A stretch of 64,000 nt of DNA, from positions 1,488,001 through 1,552,000 of the forward strand of contig JARGXX010000001.1 of NCBI GenBank assembly GCA_030374765.1, given 5' to 3'. Both the position numbers and the translations under genes were made by a program. The notes under the pieces are model-generated. The model worked only from the letters and a program-made list of their open reading frames with translations. It did not search any database and was not told the origin of the DNA. Of the stretch, positions 39,041 through 49,132 are shown piece by piece (positions within the stretch are counted from its first letter, which is position 1; the number at the start of each line of letters is the position of its first letter). The stretch comes from Agarophyton chilense. Taxonomy: Eukaryota; Rhodophyta; Florideophyceae; Gracilariales; Gracilariaceae.

Positions 39041-42000
39041 ATACCAACTTGGAAGCAAAGGTAACCGATGAGGCATCGGTAGACAAAGAAGAAGAACCGG
39101 ACCCTGAGAGGCAATGGCAAGATACAGTCCAGATCGGTGAAGAAAATGGCCAACTGCGGGGCCGTATTGTCGACCTTCTGGAGGAGTTCGAAACCATGTG
39201 GTCAGGCCATCTGGGCCAAATTTAGGCCACACAGCATCGCATCGAGCTCCTCCCTGACTCGAAGTCGATTTATCAGCAACCATACCGTGCAGGTCCGAAT
39301 GCGAGAGAGATAGAACTCAAAGAAGTATAGCGAATGCTCCAAGAAGGTGTAATTGAACCAGCCAACTCATATTGGGCTAGTCCCGTGGTTCTGGTTCAGA
39401 AGAAAGGGGATAACCGTATGAGGTTTTGTGTGGACTACAGGCGGCTCAATAGCATGACCATCACGGATTCATACTCGATACCTAGAATGGATGAGTGCAT
39501 CAGCTCCTTGGGAGATGCGCAGATATTCACCACGTTGGATGCCAATTGTGGTTATTGGCAGGTACCCGTAGGTGAGGACGATCGAGACAAAACGACCTTC
39601 ATGTGCCATGCAGGTTTGTTTCGCTTCACGCGGATGCCTTCCGGGTTGCGCAATGCTCCAGCCACCTTTCAAAGGGCGCTGGACATCATCCATTCGAAGG
39701 TTAAATGGACAACCGCCTTGGTATACATCGATGATGTAATCATCTATTCCAGATCGGTAGAAGAGCACTTTGCACACGTATGCACCGTACTAACCCTCCT
39801 AGCTGAGGCGGGGGTGACGCTGAAGCTATGCAAAGGCGTCTTCTTTACCAGAACGGTTGAATACCTGGGCCACATCATAGGCCCTGGTACCGTAGAGGTT
39901 GCGCCGAGCAATATTAGAGCCGTACAGGAGGTCTAGTTGCCACGATTCCAGACAGACGTACGATCCTTTATAGGTTTATGTAATGTCTATCGTCGCTTCG
40001 TGGAGGGATTCGCGAAAATAGCGGCTCCCCTCAACAAGAAGCTCCAGAAAGGTAAACCTGAATGGTTTGAGAATCTATCGAACGACGAAAGGGATACCTT
40101 TGAGGAATTGAAACGAGCGCTGTTGTCGCCGCCAATCTTAGCGTTACCGAAAACAGGTCTACCGTAAACGCTGGATATAGATGCATCCCATGCCCAAATT
40201 GGTTGTTGTCTCATGCAGGAGCAGCACAACGGAGAAAAATTCCCTATAGGGTACTGGAGCCGCCCTATGAATGATGCGGAGCAGAACTACACGGTAACCG
40301 AGAAGGAATGTCTAGCAGTAGTGTGTAGCATGTTGATGCTCCGTCCATACCTTTATGGTGAGCGCTTTACATTGCGCACGGACCACGACGCCTTAAGGTG
40401 GATCCTCGGACTCGCAGATGCGTCTGGTAGACTTGCCCGTTGGAGGTTGAGACTGTCGGAGTTTGAGTACGACGTACAGTTCCGTCCAGGTATCAAGCAC
40501 AACATAGCTGATGCTATGTCACGCTTAAACACCTCAGGGTTAGAGACAGAACCTGTGGACAATTATATCTCTTGCTTTTTGGTGTCGTCAAACCAAAATG
40601 GTACCGGCGAACACCTAGAAGGATGTTGGGACTTATCTGAAGAAGGTGCCTTGCGGAACACCGACATGGCAACGCAGATACCGACCCTAGAGGAAACGAA
40701 CGTCATGCCCGTAACCCGAGAGGAATACCTACGAGAAGAGGCCCAGGATGCGTACTGCAGAACCCTGGCTGACCAAATTGGTTTCAAAGGATCACCGTTC
40801 GATGTGGGCCACAATGGGTACATCGTGAGAAGGTCAACCTTGGATGGTAGCCTTCAAAAGGTGGTTCCGAAGGCGCTTCGCCCGAGAGTCTTGTATCTCG
40901 CGCACTACCCGCGACCATCGGGACACCCCGGTGCCACCAGGATGTACTACACCTTGGGGCAACTGTTCCATTGGCCTCATATGGCCCATGATGTCTATAC
41001 CTTTGTAGGTCAATGCGAATCCTGTGTCCGTACCCGCGGTGGTATTCGAAAGCATCGAAAGAATCTCAAGCTGTTTCCAGCAGCGGGTTCGCTGGAGTTT
41101 TTTGCGATAGACCTTCTAGGATCACTTCCCAAAACCAAGAATGGGTATCAGCACATTCTAGTGATCACCGACAGGTTCTCGAAGCTCACGAGAGCGATAC
41201 GTTTAAAGGAGACGAAGTCAACAACGCTGGCGATCGCGTTCCTCAACAATTGGGTCTACCCGTGTGGTGCACCACTATACCTGCTTACAGATAATGGTTC
41301 AAACCTGGCATCGAAGTTCTTCGAAGCAGTCTGTAAGCTCTTGGGTATCAAGCACTATTTTACTACTGCCTACCACCCGCAGACGAACGGACAGTTCGAG
41401 CACTTTAACCACACATTGGTATCAATGCTACGACACTATACGGAAGAGCACCAAACTGGGTGGGATGAGCTGGTGCCACCGCTCACCTACTCCTATAACC
41501 TTCAGATACGCCGGTCAACGCAGACCACTCCCTTTGATTTGGTTCTTTCGCGACACCCCCCAGGTATTGTAGTGCAGGGAGATCATACCACCAGCACTGC
41601 AGCTGGCGCACTGACCCCTTCCCAGGTCAAGCGGAATACCCTTGTGAAGTTGAGGAGGGCTCTCAAAAATGCAGAGAGCCACCTCACTGCAGCCTAGGAG
41701 CGGTACAAAGCCGACTACAACCGTAGGGTAACCAAAGTGGTCTCTGTATCCTCGGGACAATATGTCTACATAGACAACCCACCTTCAGGTAAAAGACCAC
41801 GACCAGGTGATGAAGCAGACGATGAAGCTATTGATAGAGAAATCAATTCGAAGCTCCTCCCTAAATCATTGGGCCCTTATAAGGTATTGAACGCATCCGA
41901 CCACACCGTTACGGTTGACCAGGACGGAATACCGAATACAATATCAATTGACCATATTACGGTAGCACCTGAAACGGTTCAACATCGCATGGAGGCAGGC

Positions 42001-42429
42001 ACCTCAGCCCGAGAGCCCAGAGCGGTAGCTCTGCGCACTCGACCCTCGAAGGACCCCACCCCAATGGAGGTGAACGATGAATTACAACGGGATGATCCGG
42101 ATTACACCCCTCTAAAAGGGACGGAAATGGAACCTCACACGGTAACAGAGGAAGTTCCCGACCCGGCTCCCACAAACGAAGCTCCCAACTCGTAACATAT
42201 GAACCCTCGAGGTGGCGTTCCCCCGAAAGATCAGGACCAAACCTCAGAGGAATTTCCCATTGGCCGTCTTGTGGTCCACAAACGAACCTACAATGGTCTG
42301 AAGTACACCGTCAGGTGGTACGTCTGGGGCCCAGAAGGGGACACCCTCGAACCCCCAGCTGCAATACCCCCACACTTCCGTATCAGGTATTGGTGCCGTC
42401 GCAAAGAGCCGATGCCTGCAGACGGCTAA
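39041..42429 (+). pseudogene. element 1 pol: reverse transcriptase, RNase H, integrase, chromodomain
   Basis: One frame for about 3.4 kb with no frameshift but six stops: TAG 39223, TAG 39328, TAG 39934, TAA 40165, TAG 41695, TAA 42193. Reverse transcriptase: RMRFCVDYRRLN, TTLDANCGYWQ, ALVYIDDVIIYS (YIDD active site). RNase H: LDIDASHAQIG, TDHDALRW. Integrase: zinc finger H-x-H-x-C-x-x-C (HPGATRMYYTL to CESCVRTR), DDE core with FFAIDLLGSL (first Asp), LLTDNGSNLAS (second Asp) and YHPQTNGQFEHFN (Glu). Near the end (about 42250-42400) a chromodomain: FPIGRLVVHKRTYNGLKYTVRWYVWGPEGDT spans it. Chromodomains in this group help direct insertion to heterochromatin. Confidence 0.93.
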
Positions 42430-42589
42430 CCTTAGACCTTCGTGGTACTCAGGCCTAAGGAGGGGGGAAAAAAGACGTTTTTTCCTGCAGAAGGTGGACG
42501 CATATGCGTTTCAGATTACCTACAAGGGAGGACACGAAAGAACAACCAAATGTAACAGTAGAGGAGACAAGAAGAGACAACAATATACT

Positions 42590-45142
42590 TTAAGAAGGAC
42601 CTGTCGGTTTAGGAGCAATTGAATCAGAAGAACCCGTGTTATTGACTACCCACGGTGGAAAACCTGCGGAAATGCTAGGAGCCATCAACCTAATAGGTAG
42701 CAAACGAGCGGTAGTCCCGCCACTGGGGAGAGGAGTCGAAACAAAAAGAGGATGAACGAAAGGAACCGCCGGAGCAGGTTGCAAAATCGCAGGGTTCAAG
42801 TTGGCAACTAGAAGGGGATCTGTCAAAGGATCAGATGGCGCAGCAGCACAGACACTTGCCAGATTGGCAACCTGACTGGTGGCCAGTTGGTACATGTCCA
42901 ACTGGAACTGATTCCGGAACTCCCCAAGTTGATTCAGCGCCTTCATGTATTGCGCATCGTTCGGCAGCAAACCTTCAAGGAGCGTTAATGCAGCAACCAC
43001 GGAGGTAAGCCCAGCCCTCTGAAAGTTGGTGACGCAAGACTGGCGAATTTGAGCCAAAAAACCGACCATGGCCGGAGAATCCATCATAAATTGAGGTGGA
43101 GGACGAGCAATACCCGCCAACAGAGGTCGAACCGGACCAGCAACCCGCGAGGAGCTCGGTTGAGTAGGAGTCACACCCGTAGGGAAAGGCGAATTTCGAC
43201 CTTGAGGTAATGGCTCGGACGGGAAGGGGCCAGCATAACGACCAACGGGTGTCTACACAGTACCGTGATAAGGTTCGAGGCTCGCGGGAGCTCCATAAAC
43301 AGGAGGCTCACCGGCATAATATTGGGAGTGGCGAGGCAAAGTCTCCGAAGTTGCGGGATCGAAAGCCTCCCAAACTTGTTGGGAATCCCAATGGTAATTC
43401 TTGCTCTGCTCGAGATACGAGTCCAAATCCTTCACGGTATAATTGATCCCCTCCACGATGTTCTCGTAACCAAATCGGGAAATATACTGGGCAACCCTCG
43501 GAGGTATGAAGAATATGCGACCAACAGGTTGAACACCATCTCGGTGTATGTCAGAGTCGGGATTGCGACAATCCCAATCGATACCGTAACGGGCCGCCTC
43601 CAGAGCCAGGATGGCAACCAACACGGTCCACTCCGAGAGGGCAATCGACCAAATGAGGTAATACCGCTCTAGGTTGCGGGAAATCTGACTCCCAAAGTAC
43701 GCCAAGACCAGCGGAGTGGGCACGCTCAGTGATATCAGAACCTCATAGGACTCCCTCCACTCTGGTCGAAGCACTTACCAATCGCTTCTGTCCCTCGTAG
43801 GTTGTGAGAAGTACTCGATGGTATGAAACATATGCATAACGCGAGTGTAAGAGTTGCGAGTGCGAACGGGACTCCCCGTCGCGGCATCCTCGCCCCACCT
43901 ACTACGGTCAGCCCAATTCATAGTGGTGAAAGGCCGATCCAGAGAAACCAAGCCAGGTGAAACCGGAAGGTAACTCTCCGGAATAGACGGGTACTGGCAC
44001 ACTTGCACCACCAATCGACGGTAATAATCCAGCTCCGGTTCGATGCGCACATACGGCAAGTCGCTCGGATATATCGGCGGGATGAAATACCTCAAAGGTG
44101 TATGACGCTGCCGACTCTGGTAACATTCCAGTCGACCCTGACGAGGTTGAGACTCTTGGTCCCGTTTCTTCAAAATCAATGGAACGGAGCGAAGGCGCTC
44201 GCAGTCCCAACGGGACAACCCCAAGTAGGTATCCAATTGTGGTCTGGTAAGAGCTGCCGGCAGTGACGAATTCACCACCGCCACAGGCCAATCGTGCTTT
44301 AACAGGTCATTGTTCGTCACCTGGTCGAAGGTAATACCAAAAGGTCCATACTGACTCGTCTCCCGGTTCGCTGCACCGAACGCGAGATTGTGAGCTCAAT
44401 TGGTTTGAATCGTCAAAGGAATTCCACCACTGCGTTGGTACTGGTCAGCCGGAGTCCCAGGGGAGAACTGAGTCGCAGGGACAGGCATGCTGCGAAACCC
44501 AATATTGGTAGGCTCTCGCGAAGAACTCGAGCGAGTCACCCTCTTGGTAATACCACGGCGTCCACGGCAACGAGATGGGCCGCTACCTTACATGGTTGGG
44601 AAGGCCGTAGCTCGACCCGACGAACGAGGTGATGACTCGACCTCCACCGCCGCGGTGAACACCAGCGGGTATTCATCCTTCTGAAGTAGAGCCCCCTCGG
44701 TCCGTTCTGAGGAGACGGCCAACGGATCCAACCTTTCCGGTAGTACCGACACTGACCTTTCGGTTACAACAGTGGCCGGCGTGCGGTCGCGAGCGGGTCC
44801 AGACCTTTGAGGTATCGTGGAACGGGATCAAGCCGACCTTAAAGGCATAATTGCAGGGTTATCAATCCCCTCGGAATCTCCGACTTCTTCAACCTCAATG
44901 GTAACCGGCATCTCACGTCTCTCGAGCACTGGTACTGCTTGTGGGGACGACCCACCCCTTCGAGGTATCGGTGACGAATCCACGATGCGGAGCGAGGTGC
45001 ACCGAAGTGGTACCGAATGGGCTCGGACGCGTGCGCGGAGGCGGCGCGATCCTGTCATTGCCTTGAGAGTAAACCGGAATGCAAAACCGGAAAAAGGTCG
45101 CGTACTTACTGACGGGGCCGCCCAACTGCAATAAGGTCTCAC
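42590..45142 (-). pseudogene. long decayed antisense ORF inside element 1
   Basis: Between pol and the 3' end of element 1, one minus-strand frame runs for 851 codons with five internal stops (complements of 44828, 44588, 44396, 43775 and 43253) and no frameshift, ending at 42590. I do not recognise the protein. The first part (to about 44400) is Arg/Ser/Pro-rich and low complexity. The middle (44390-43300) is rich in Trp and Tyr and looks folded: DLLKHDWPVAVV, then PLRYFIPPIYP, YYRRLVVQVCQYP, WRESYEVLISLSVPTPLVL. The last part is Pro/Leu-rich with a helical stretch (LNQLGEFRNQFQLDMYQLA). TGGTAAGT at the 43775 stop resembles a splice donor, so that stop may be intronic. It is presumably a passenger or accessory gene of the element; function is unknown. 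Confidence 0.6.
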
Positions 45143-45438
45143 ACCCGGAAGCTTCCTCCACGGACCCAGGCCAACACCTCAATGGTTTTATCGACGCAGG
45201 CTAAGGACCCACCGGCGCCACGTGTCAAATCTTACAAGGTAGACAAAACCTGAAAGGTCGAGAAGCCAGGAAACCTTAAGGGAAAGGCGGACAGCACGGT
45301 TACGGTCGCAACGCCGCCAATTAAGGGCAGCAATAACTGAAGGGTTGTCGAGCCGTGGGAACGACCAGGCAAGATGGCGCGCGCAGGGACCTAGGAGGGA
45401 ACTGAGGTTTGAGTAACTGGAAAAGGTGAGACACCAAC
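45143..45438 (+). other. element 1 non-coding 3' region up to the insertion point
   Basis: No frame of note. Ends with CCAAC, where element 2 inserted. The region continues at 55508-55822. Confidence 0.6.
45434..45438 (+). repeat. target-site duplication CCAAC (left) of element 2
   Basis: CCAAC lies directly before TGTGGAGC of the left LTR and again directly after the right LTR at 55503-55507. Confidence 0.93.
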
Positions 45439-46361
45439 TGTGGAGCAAAACCCGGCGACGGGAAGTGCTCTCAAGGTGTTCGAAGCCTTGCTCCCTGGGG
45501 GAGGCAGACTCAGAGACAGAGCCCTCCGTTCCACCCGTAGTGTTGGGTGTAACTCCCACGGGGGATTCCGGCAGTACCGACGGAGGTGAGGGGTAGAAAC
45601 CGTTGGATCGGGAATGGGTATGGGTATCCCAAAGAATGGGGGAAAATCCGGCGAAGAGGAAAAACGGGGCGAGGGTCGGGCACTAACAGGCACCGGGCCC
45701 GAGAACCAGAAAAGGGGCGAAACAACAAAAGAAACCCAATACAGGGGCGAAAACCTGTCCTCGAAAGGAAACACAAAAAGCACGCAACAAGTAAGCAGAA
45801 CCCCCACGGGGTATCGTGCACGCAGGTCATCTGAGCGGTCCCAAGGGGGTGGTTGCACGGAACCCAAACGTGGGCACGCTCCAAGTGGAGTCGTGTCCCT
45901 ACGCAGGCGTTGCTAACCAGAGCCCGTTCCGGGTTGTAAGGCCGAAACGATGGCGACGAAGAACCTCTAAAGGTATCGAAGACCAACCTTGGTTACCATT
46001 TACTCTGAGCCTCGGACTGTCAGATCTCGTCTCCCTAAGTAGGGCCCACTAACTAAACTCTACTAATTACAGTAGTGCACACCTGCTCAGGGCCATACAC
46101 GTGGAGATCCCACTGTCAGGGCCCAAAAGTCCAACGTTCTAACAAATATCCGAAAATCGGTGCCAAAATTAAGCCACGTGTATCACGGGGCCAATCCAAC
46201 CATGGGCCATCCGAATCTTCCCTTCATAGGCGAACTCTAACCAGAAAACAGTGCCACCTCAGCACACCTTAGAGGGGATCATAGTCATAACCCTCGGAGG
46301 GATCAATCCTCAGTCTATGAGTTGCATCTTCAAGTATCCCCTAACTGGGAGTTGCTCTACA
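45439..46361 (-). repeat. element 2, 3' LTR (923 bases)
   Basis: Plus-strand ends TGTGGAGC ... GCTCTACA; in element direction it starts TGTAGAGC and ends GCTCCACA. Same length as 54580-55502. Confidence 0.95.
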
Positions 46362-46372
46362 TCTCCCCCCCC
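46362..46372 (-). other. polypurine tract of element 2
   Basis: In element direction GGGGGGGGAGA immediately before the 3' LTR TGTAGAGC. It primes plus-strand DNA synthesis. Confidence 0.85.
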
Positions 46373-47206
46373 TAAAGACGAGGAAGAACATTCCGAGCTG
46401 CGGGTGTCTCGCTTTCCGGTCACTATATATACTTCTCTCCCAATGGGGTCCTTCACCACTTCTGATGAATGCCACAAAACCGGCACATCGGTACAACTTT
46501 CTTCTACTCCTCCGACTTTCGGCGATAAGCAACTTCTCGCAACAGCAGTCTCAACCAGCCCTCTCAAGGGAATGAACCCATACGTTCTCAACCCACTCTC
46601 GGGGCCATCGGCCTCCGCGCCGGCGGACAACGAAGCTCCCCAGCAGGGTGGATATTTCTCCGGTTTGGATGCGGCTGCGTCAGGTACCGAACCTTCCGCC
46701 TTGGCGAGCAACCGACATCCTCAGGAGGATTTGGACATTAACACGGTGGCGTGGAACTCCGCTCATTCGATGCCCTTGGTAGCAAACTCCAGTGGTTGGA
46801 TCTCAAAAGAATCCTTTCGAAGGTGGAGTCCATAGCTTGGCGACAATAGTAAACTTCTGATATTTGCATAACTTCTTTTCTTCTTCCTTTCTAGGATCTT
46901 AACTTTTACTCCTTTTCTTCTTCCTTCTTAGGATCTTCTTCATCTTCGTCTTCATCTTCTTCCCTTCCTAGGGTCCAATCTTCTTCTTAATCTTCTTCTC
47001 CACTTCGTGGGTCTTCTTTTCCTTTTTTTTCATCATAAACTGTCCCGATAACCGGTGCTGTGTTCCCCGGTTAACGGCGCTAAGCCGAGGGCCAGTACAC
47101 ATTCCCTCTCAATACGTGTTCTTCGGGATACTCTCCTCAATTCCTCTTCAGAGGTCCAACATCTTCCTCACTTCGAGGTCGCATCCACACCAGTTCCCGT
47201 GGTGGC
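46373..47206 (-). other. element 2 non-coding 3' region
   Basis: Between the chromodomain stop and the polypurine tract. A plus-strand (antisense) frame of 195 codons runs 46251-46835 but starts inside the LTR and shows no motif. CTTCTTC-type repeats occur at about 46870-47030. Confidence 0.5.
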
Positions 47207-47497
47207 TCACCCGACTTTGGCACGATCCAGACTTGGAGGCAAGGTTACTCGAGCGCGTCGGTGATATGATAAAACCTTAGACCTCGGAAGGTGCTCAATG
47301 GGTTCCACTGTATCCTCATCAGGCGAGAATCCGTACCATCGGACTTGGTAGCTGATTTCTCCCTCGGGGGTGTAGATGTGACGCACGATGCGATCGATAA
47401 CGAATTCCTGCGGGTACACTTTTCCCTGTTCGGGCTCCTCTTCCATCTTGGAACGCTCTAGTTTCCTTGAGGGTGTCAACGTAGGGTCTAGACACAC
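47207..47497 (-). CDS. element 2 chromodomain
   Basis: EFVIDRIVRHIYTPEGEISY, then QVRWYGFSPDEDTVEP, is a chromodomain: three strands, then a WY-x-x-x-x-x-EDTVEP turn that replaces the usual W-x-G-x-x-x-x-x-TWEP. It is homologous to the one ending element 1 pol. It is in the same frame as the integrase tail at 48023-49132 but separated by about 525 bases containing stops (for example complements of 48023 and 47972), so it is not currently fused to integrase. Such modules bind methylated histone H3 in related chromoviruses. Confidence 0.75.
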   Translation of the reverse strand: MCLDPTLTPSRKLERSKMEEEPEQGKVYPQEFVIDRIVRHIYTPEGEISYQVRWYGFSPDEDTVEPIEHLPRSKVLSYHRRARVTLPPSLDRAKVG

Positions 47498-48022
47498 CCC
47501 GGTGGGTTCTTTTCCGTGTTGCGAGCGGGTCTCAGCACTTCGTCCAAACGGCGCCGAGTGGCCTGTGGGCTACGTTGTAACTTCCGTCTACGGAACCAAA
47601 ACGGCCCAGTTTTGGGTTCTTCTTTAAGCTGAGATCTTCCCGATAACAACGGTGTTCTTAGATTCCGTGACGGTTGAGAAACCGGGACGCGGTAGCGTCT
47701 CCAATCTCACGGGGGTAAGACTTCAACGGCAACCCGAGCTACGGGGACGAAGGTTGCTCCTGTGCAACGCTCCGTGCGACGGAGGCGGTTTGCGCGACGG
47801 TTGGTCGTCAGAGTCTTTTGATTGGCTCGGTGCCATTCGAAGTGTGCCACACAAATGCGCGGGCGCCCCGTGTGGGGTGACCGTTCCTTGTGCGGGAAAA
47901 TCTGCCTATGCGGATGTGAGGTGGCGCTTTCGGCACGCGCTAGCATTCTCCTGAGCTGTCCCCGAAGGGTCTCACTCATTTCTTTCCCATTCCTGAGGGT
48001 TCCAGTGTCTCCATAGGAGTTC

Positions 48023-49132
48023 CTATTCCCATTCCAGAACGGAGAGCCAAATTTGGTCAACCTCGCCGTCGAGATCTTCCCCGTGCTGGTCCGCTGACAC
48101 AGCTTGTTCCCGAGAAAGCGGGGTTTGAGTGTGCGACACCTCAGTGTCTCGTCCGCGGCGGCGGGTGATCGTCGGCTCTGTAGGCGTTCCGGGTGCAGAG
48201 TTCTCCACACGACTCTCCCTAGGCGGGTTTTCGTCATCTTTTCTGACGTCGTGCTCGGCTGGGTCGGCTGTGAGGTCGCTACCCATATGCTGGGGTTGTG
48301 ACTTCTCTGTCGCCGGCTCGGTCGGGCTCGCCGTCTCACTGTGAGAACTAGATTCCCTGTTAGGGCGACTGGCTGACGCCGAAACATCGTCCTGCGAAGG
48401 AACTAAGTCCTCCTCCCCCTCCTTAGGCGGAGAGCCAGGAGGCTTGATTACCTCCAATGGGGGAGTAACTCTGTAAGAGTTCGTTGACTGGGCCCTTGAG
48501 GGAGCGGGCCCAGGTTCGGGAGTATCCGAAGTTTCCGGTAGGTCGGTTAAACCACGTTCTGGGTGCGGAAGTATAATGGGGCGGGTGTTCGAATCTCCGC
48601 CTGACGGGTTAACTTCCGTTGAATCATCCCCTGTGGAGGGCGTTGGTGCCGACACCACTTCCACATTTGGGTTGGGCGCTCGTGTGATGCGGTCCCTGGA
48701 GATCCGTTCGTGGCGGTTAGCGATATCCAATACCACCGTGTCCGGGTCTACAGAAACCACACGATAGGGTCCGTCCACAATTGGCGAAAGCTTGTGCCTA
48801 CGTTCCTTTTCAGGATTGTAGTATTCCTTTCGAAGGAAGACGAAGTCGTCGGGCTCCACCTGAGGTAGAGGTTTGCGAGCCCGATTGTCAAAGTCCTTCT
48901 TGTAGGCGCGTTGAGCTTTGTCTATTTCTTTCCGGGCTATCGGCACCATCTTCGTAAGCCACTCCTTCCAGGCTTTTCGGTACAATCCCGGTGACGGGTA
49001 CGTCGACAGCGTCAGTTGAGCCTCGATGGCGACCGGCGGCGGTGTCCTCGACAGTACCAGTTCGAATGGGGATAACGATGTAACCCGATGTACCTGGGTG
49101 TTGTATGCATACGTGATAGCGTCTGTGTACAA
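48023..49132 (-). CDS. element 2 integrase C-terminal part (detached)
   Basis: Begins LYTDAITYAYNTQVHRVTSLSP, then FELVLSRTPPP, equivalent to PLTYSYNLQIRRSTQTTPFDLVLSRHPP of element 1. Continues through the GPY/F-like module: PDDFVFLRKEYYNPEKERRHKLSP, then VDGPYRVVSVDPDTVVLDI. It then becomes Pro/Ser/Glu-rich and stops with TAG at 48023. The upstream core is missing and the reading frame differs from that of 49012-51609, so this is a fragment rather than a separate gene. Confidence 0.75.
   Translation of the reverse strand: MYTDAITYAYNTQVHRVTSLSPFELVLSRTPPPVAIEAQLTLSTYPSPGLYRKAWKEWLTKMVPIARKEIDKAQRAYKKDFDNRARKPLPQVEPDDFVFLRKEYYNPEKERRHKLSPIVDGPYRVVSVDPDTVVLDIANRHERISRDRITRAPNPNVEVVSAPTPSTGDDSTEVNPSGGDSNTRPIILPHPERGLTDLPETSDTPEPGPAPSRAQSTNSYRVTPPLEVIKPPGSPPKEGEEDLVPSQDDVSASASRPNRESSSHSETASPTEPATEKSQPQHMGSDLTADPAEHDVRKDDENPPRESRVENSAPGTPTEPTITRRRGRDTEVSHTQTPLSREQAVSADQHGEDLDGEVDQIWLSVLEWE

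Noticed and set aside
36847-41697. TAG reassigned to glutamine (alternative genetic code)
   Set aside because: Host genes here end in TAG (bHLH, DUF1995, LDB1-like, beta'-COP), so TAG is a normal stop; the many TAGs in element 1 are better read as mutations.
47707-48387. 226-codon minus-strand frame in element 2
   Set aside because: Arg-rich, no motif, overlaps the Pro/Ser-rich integrase tail in another frame; likely chance.
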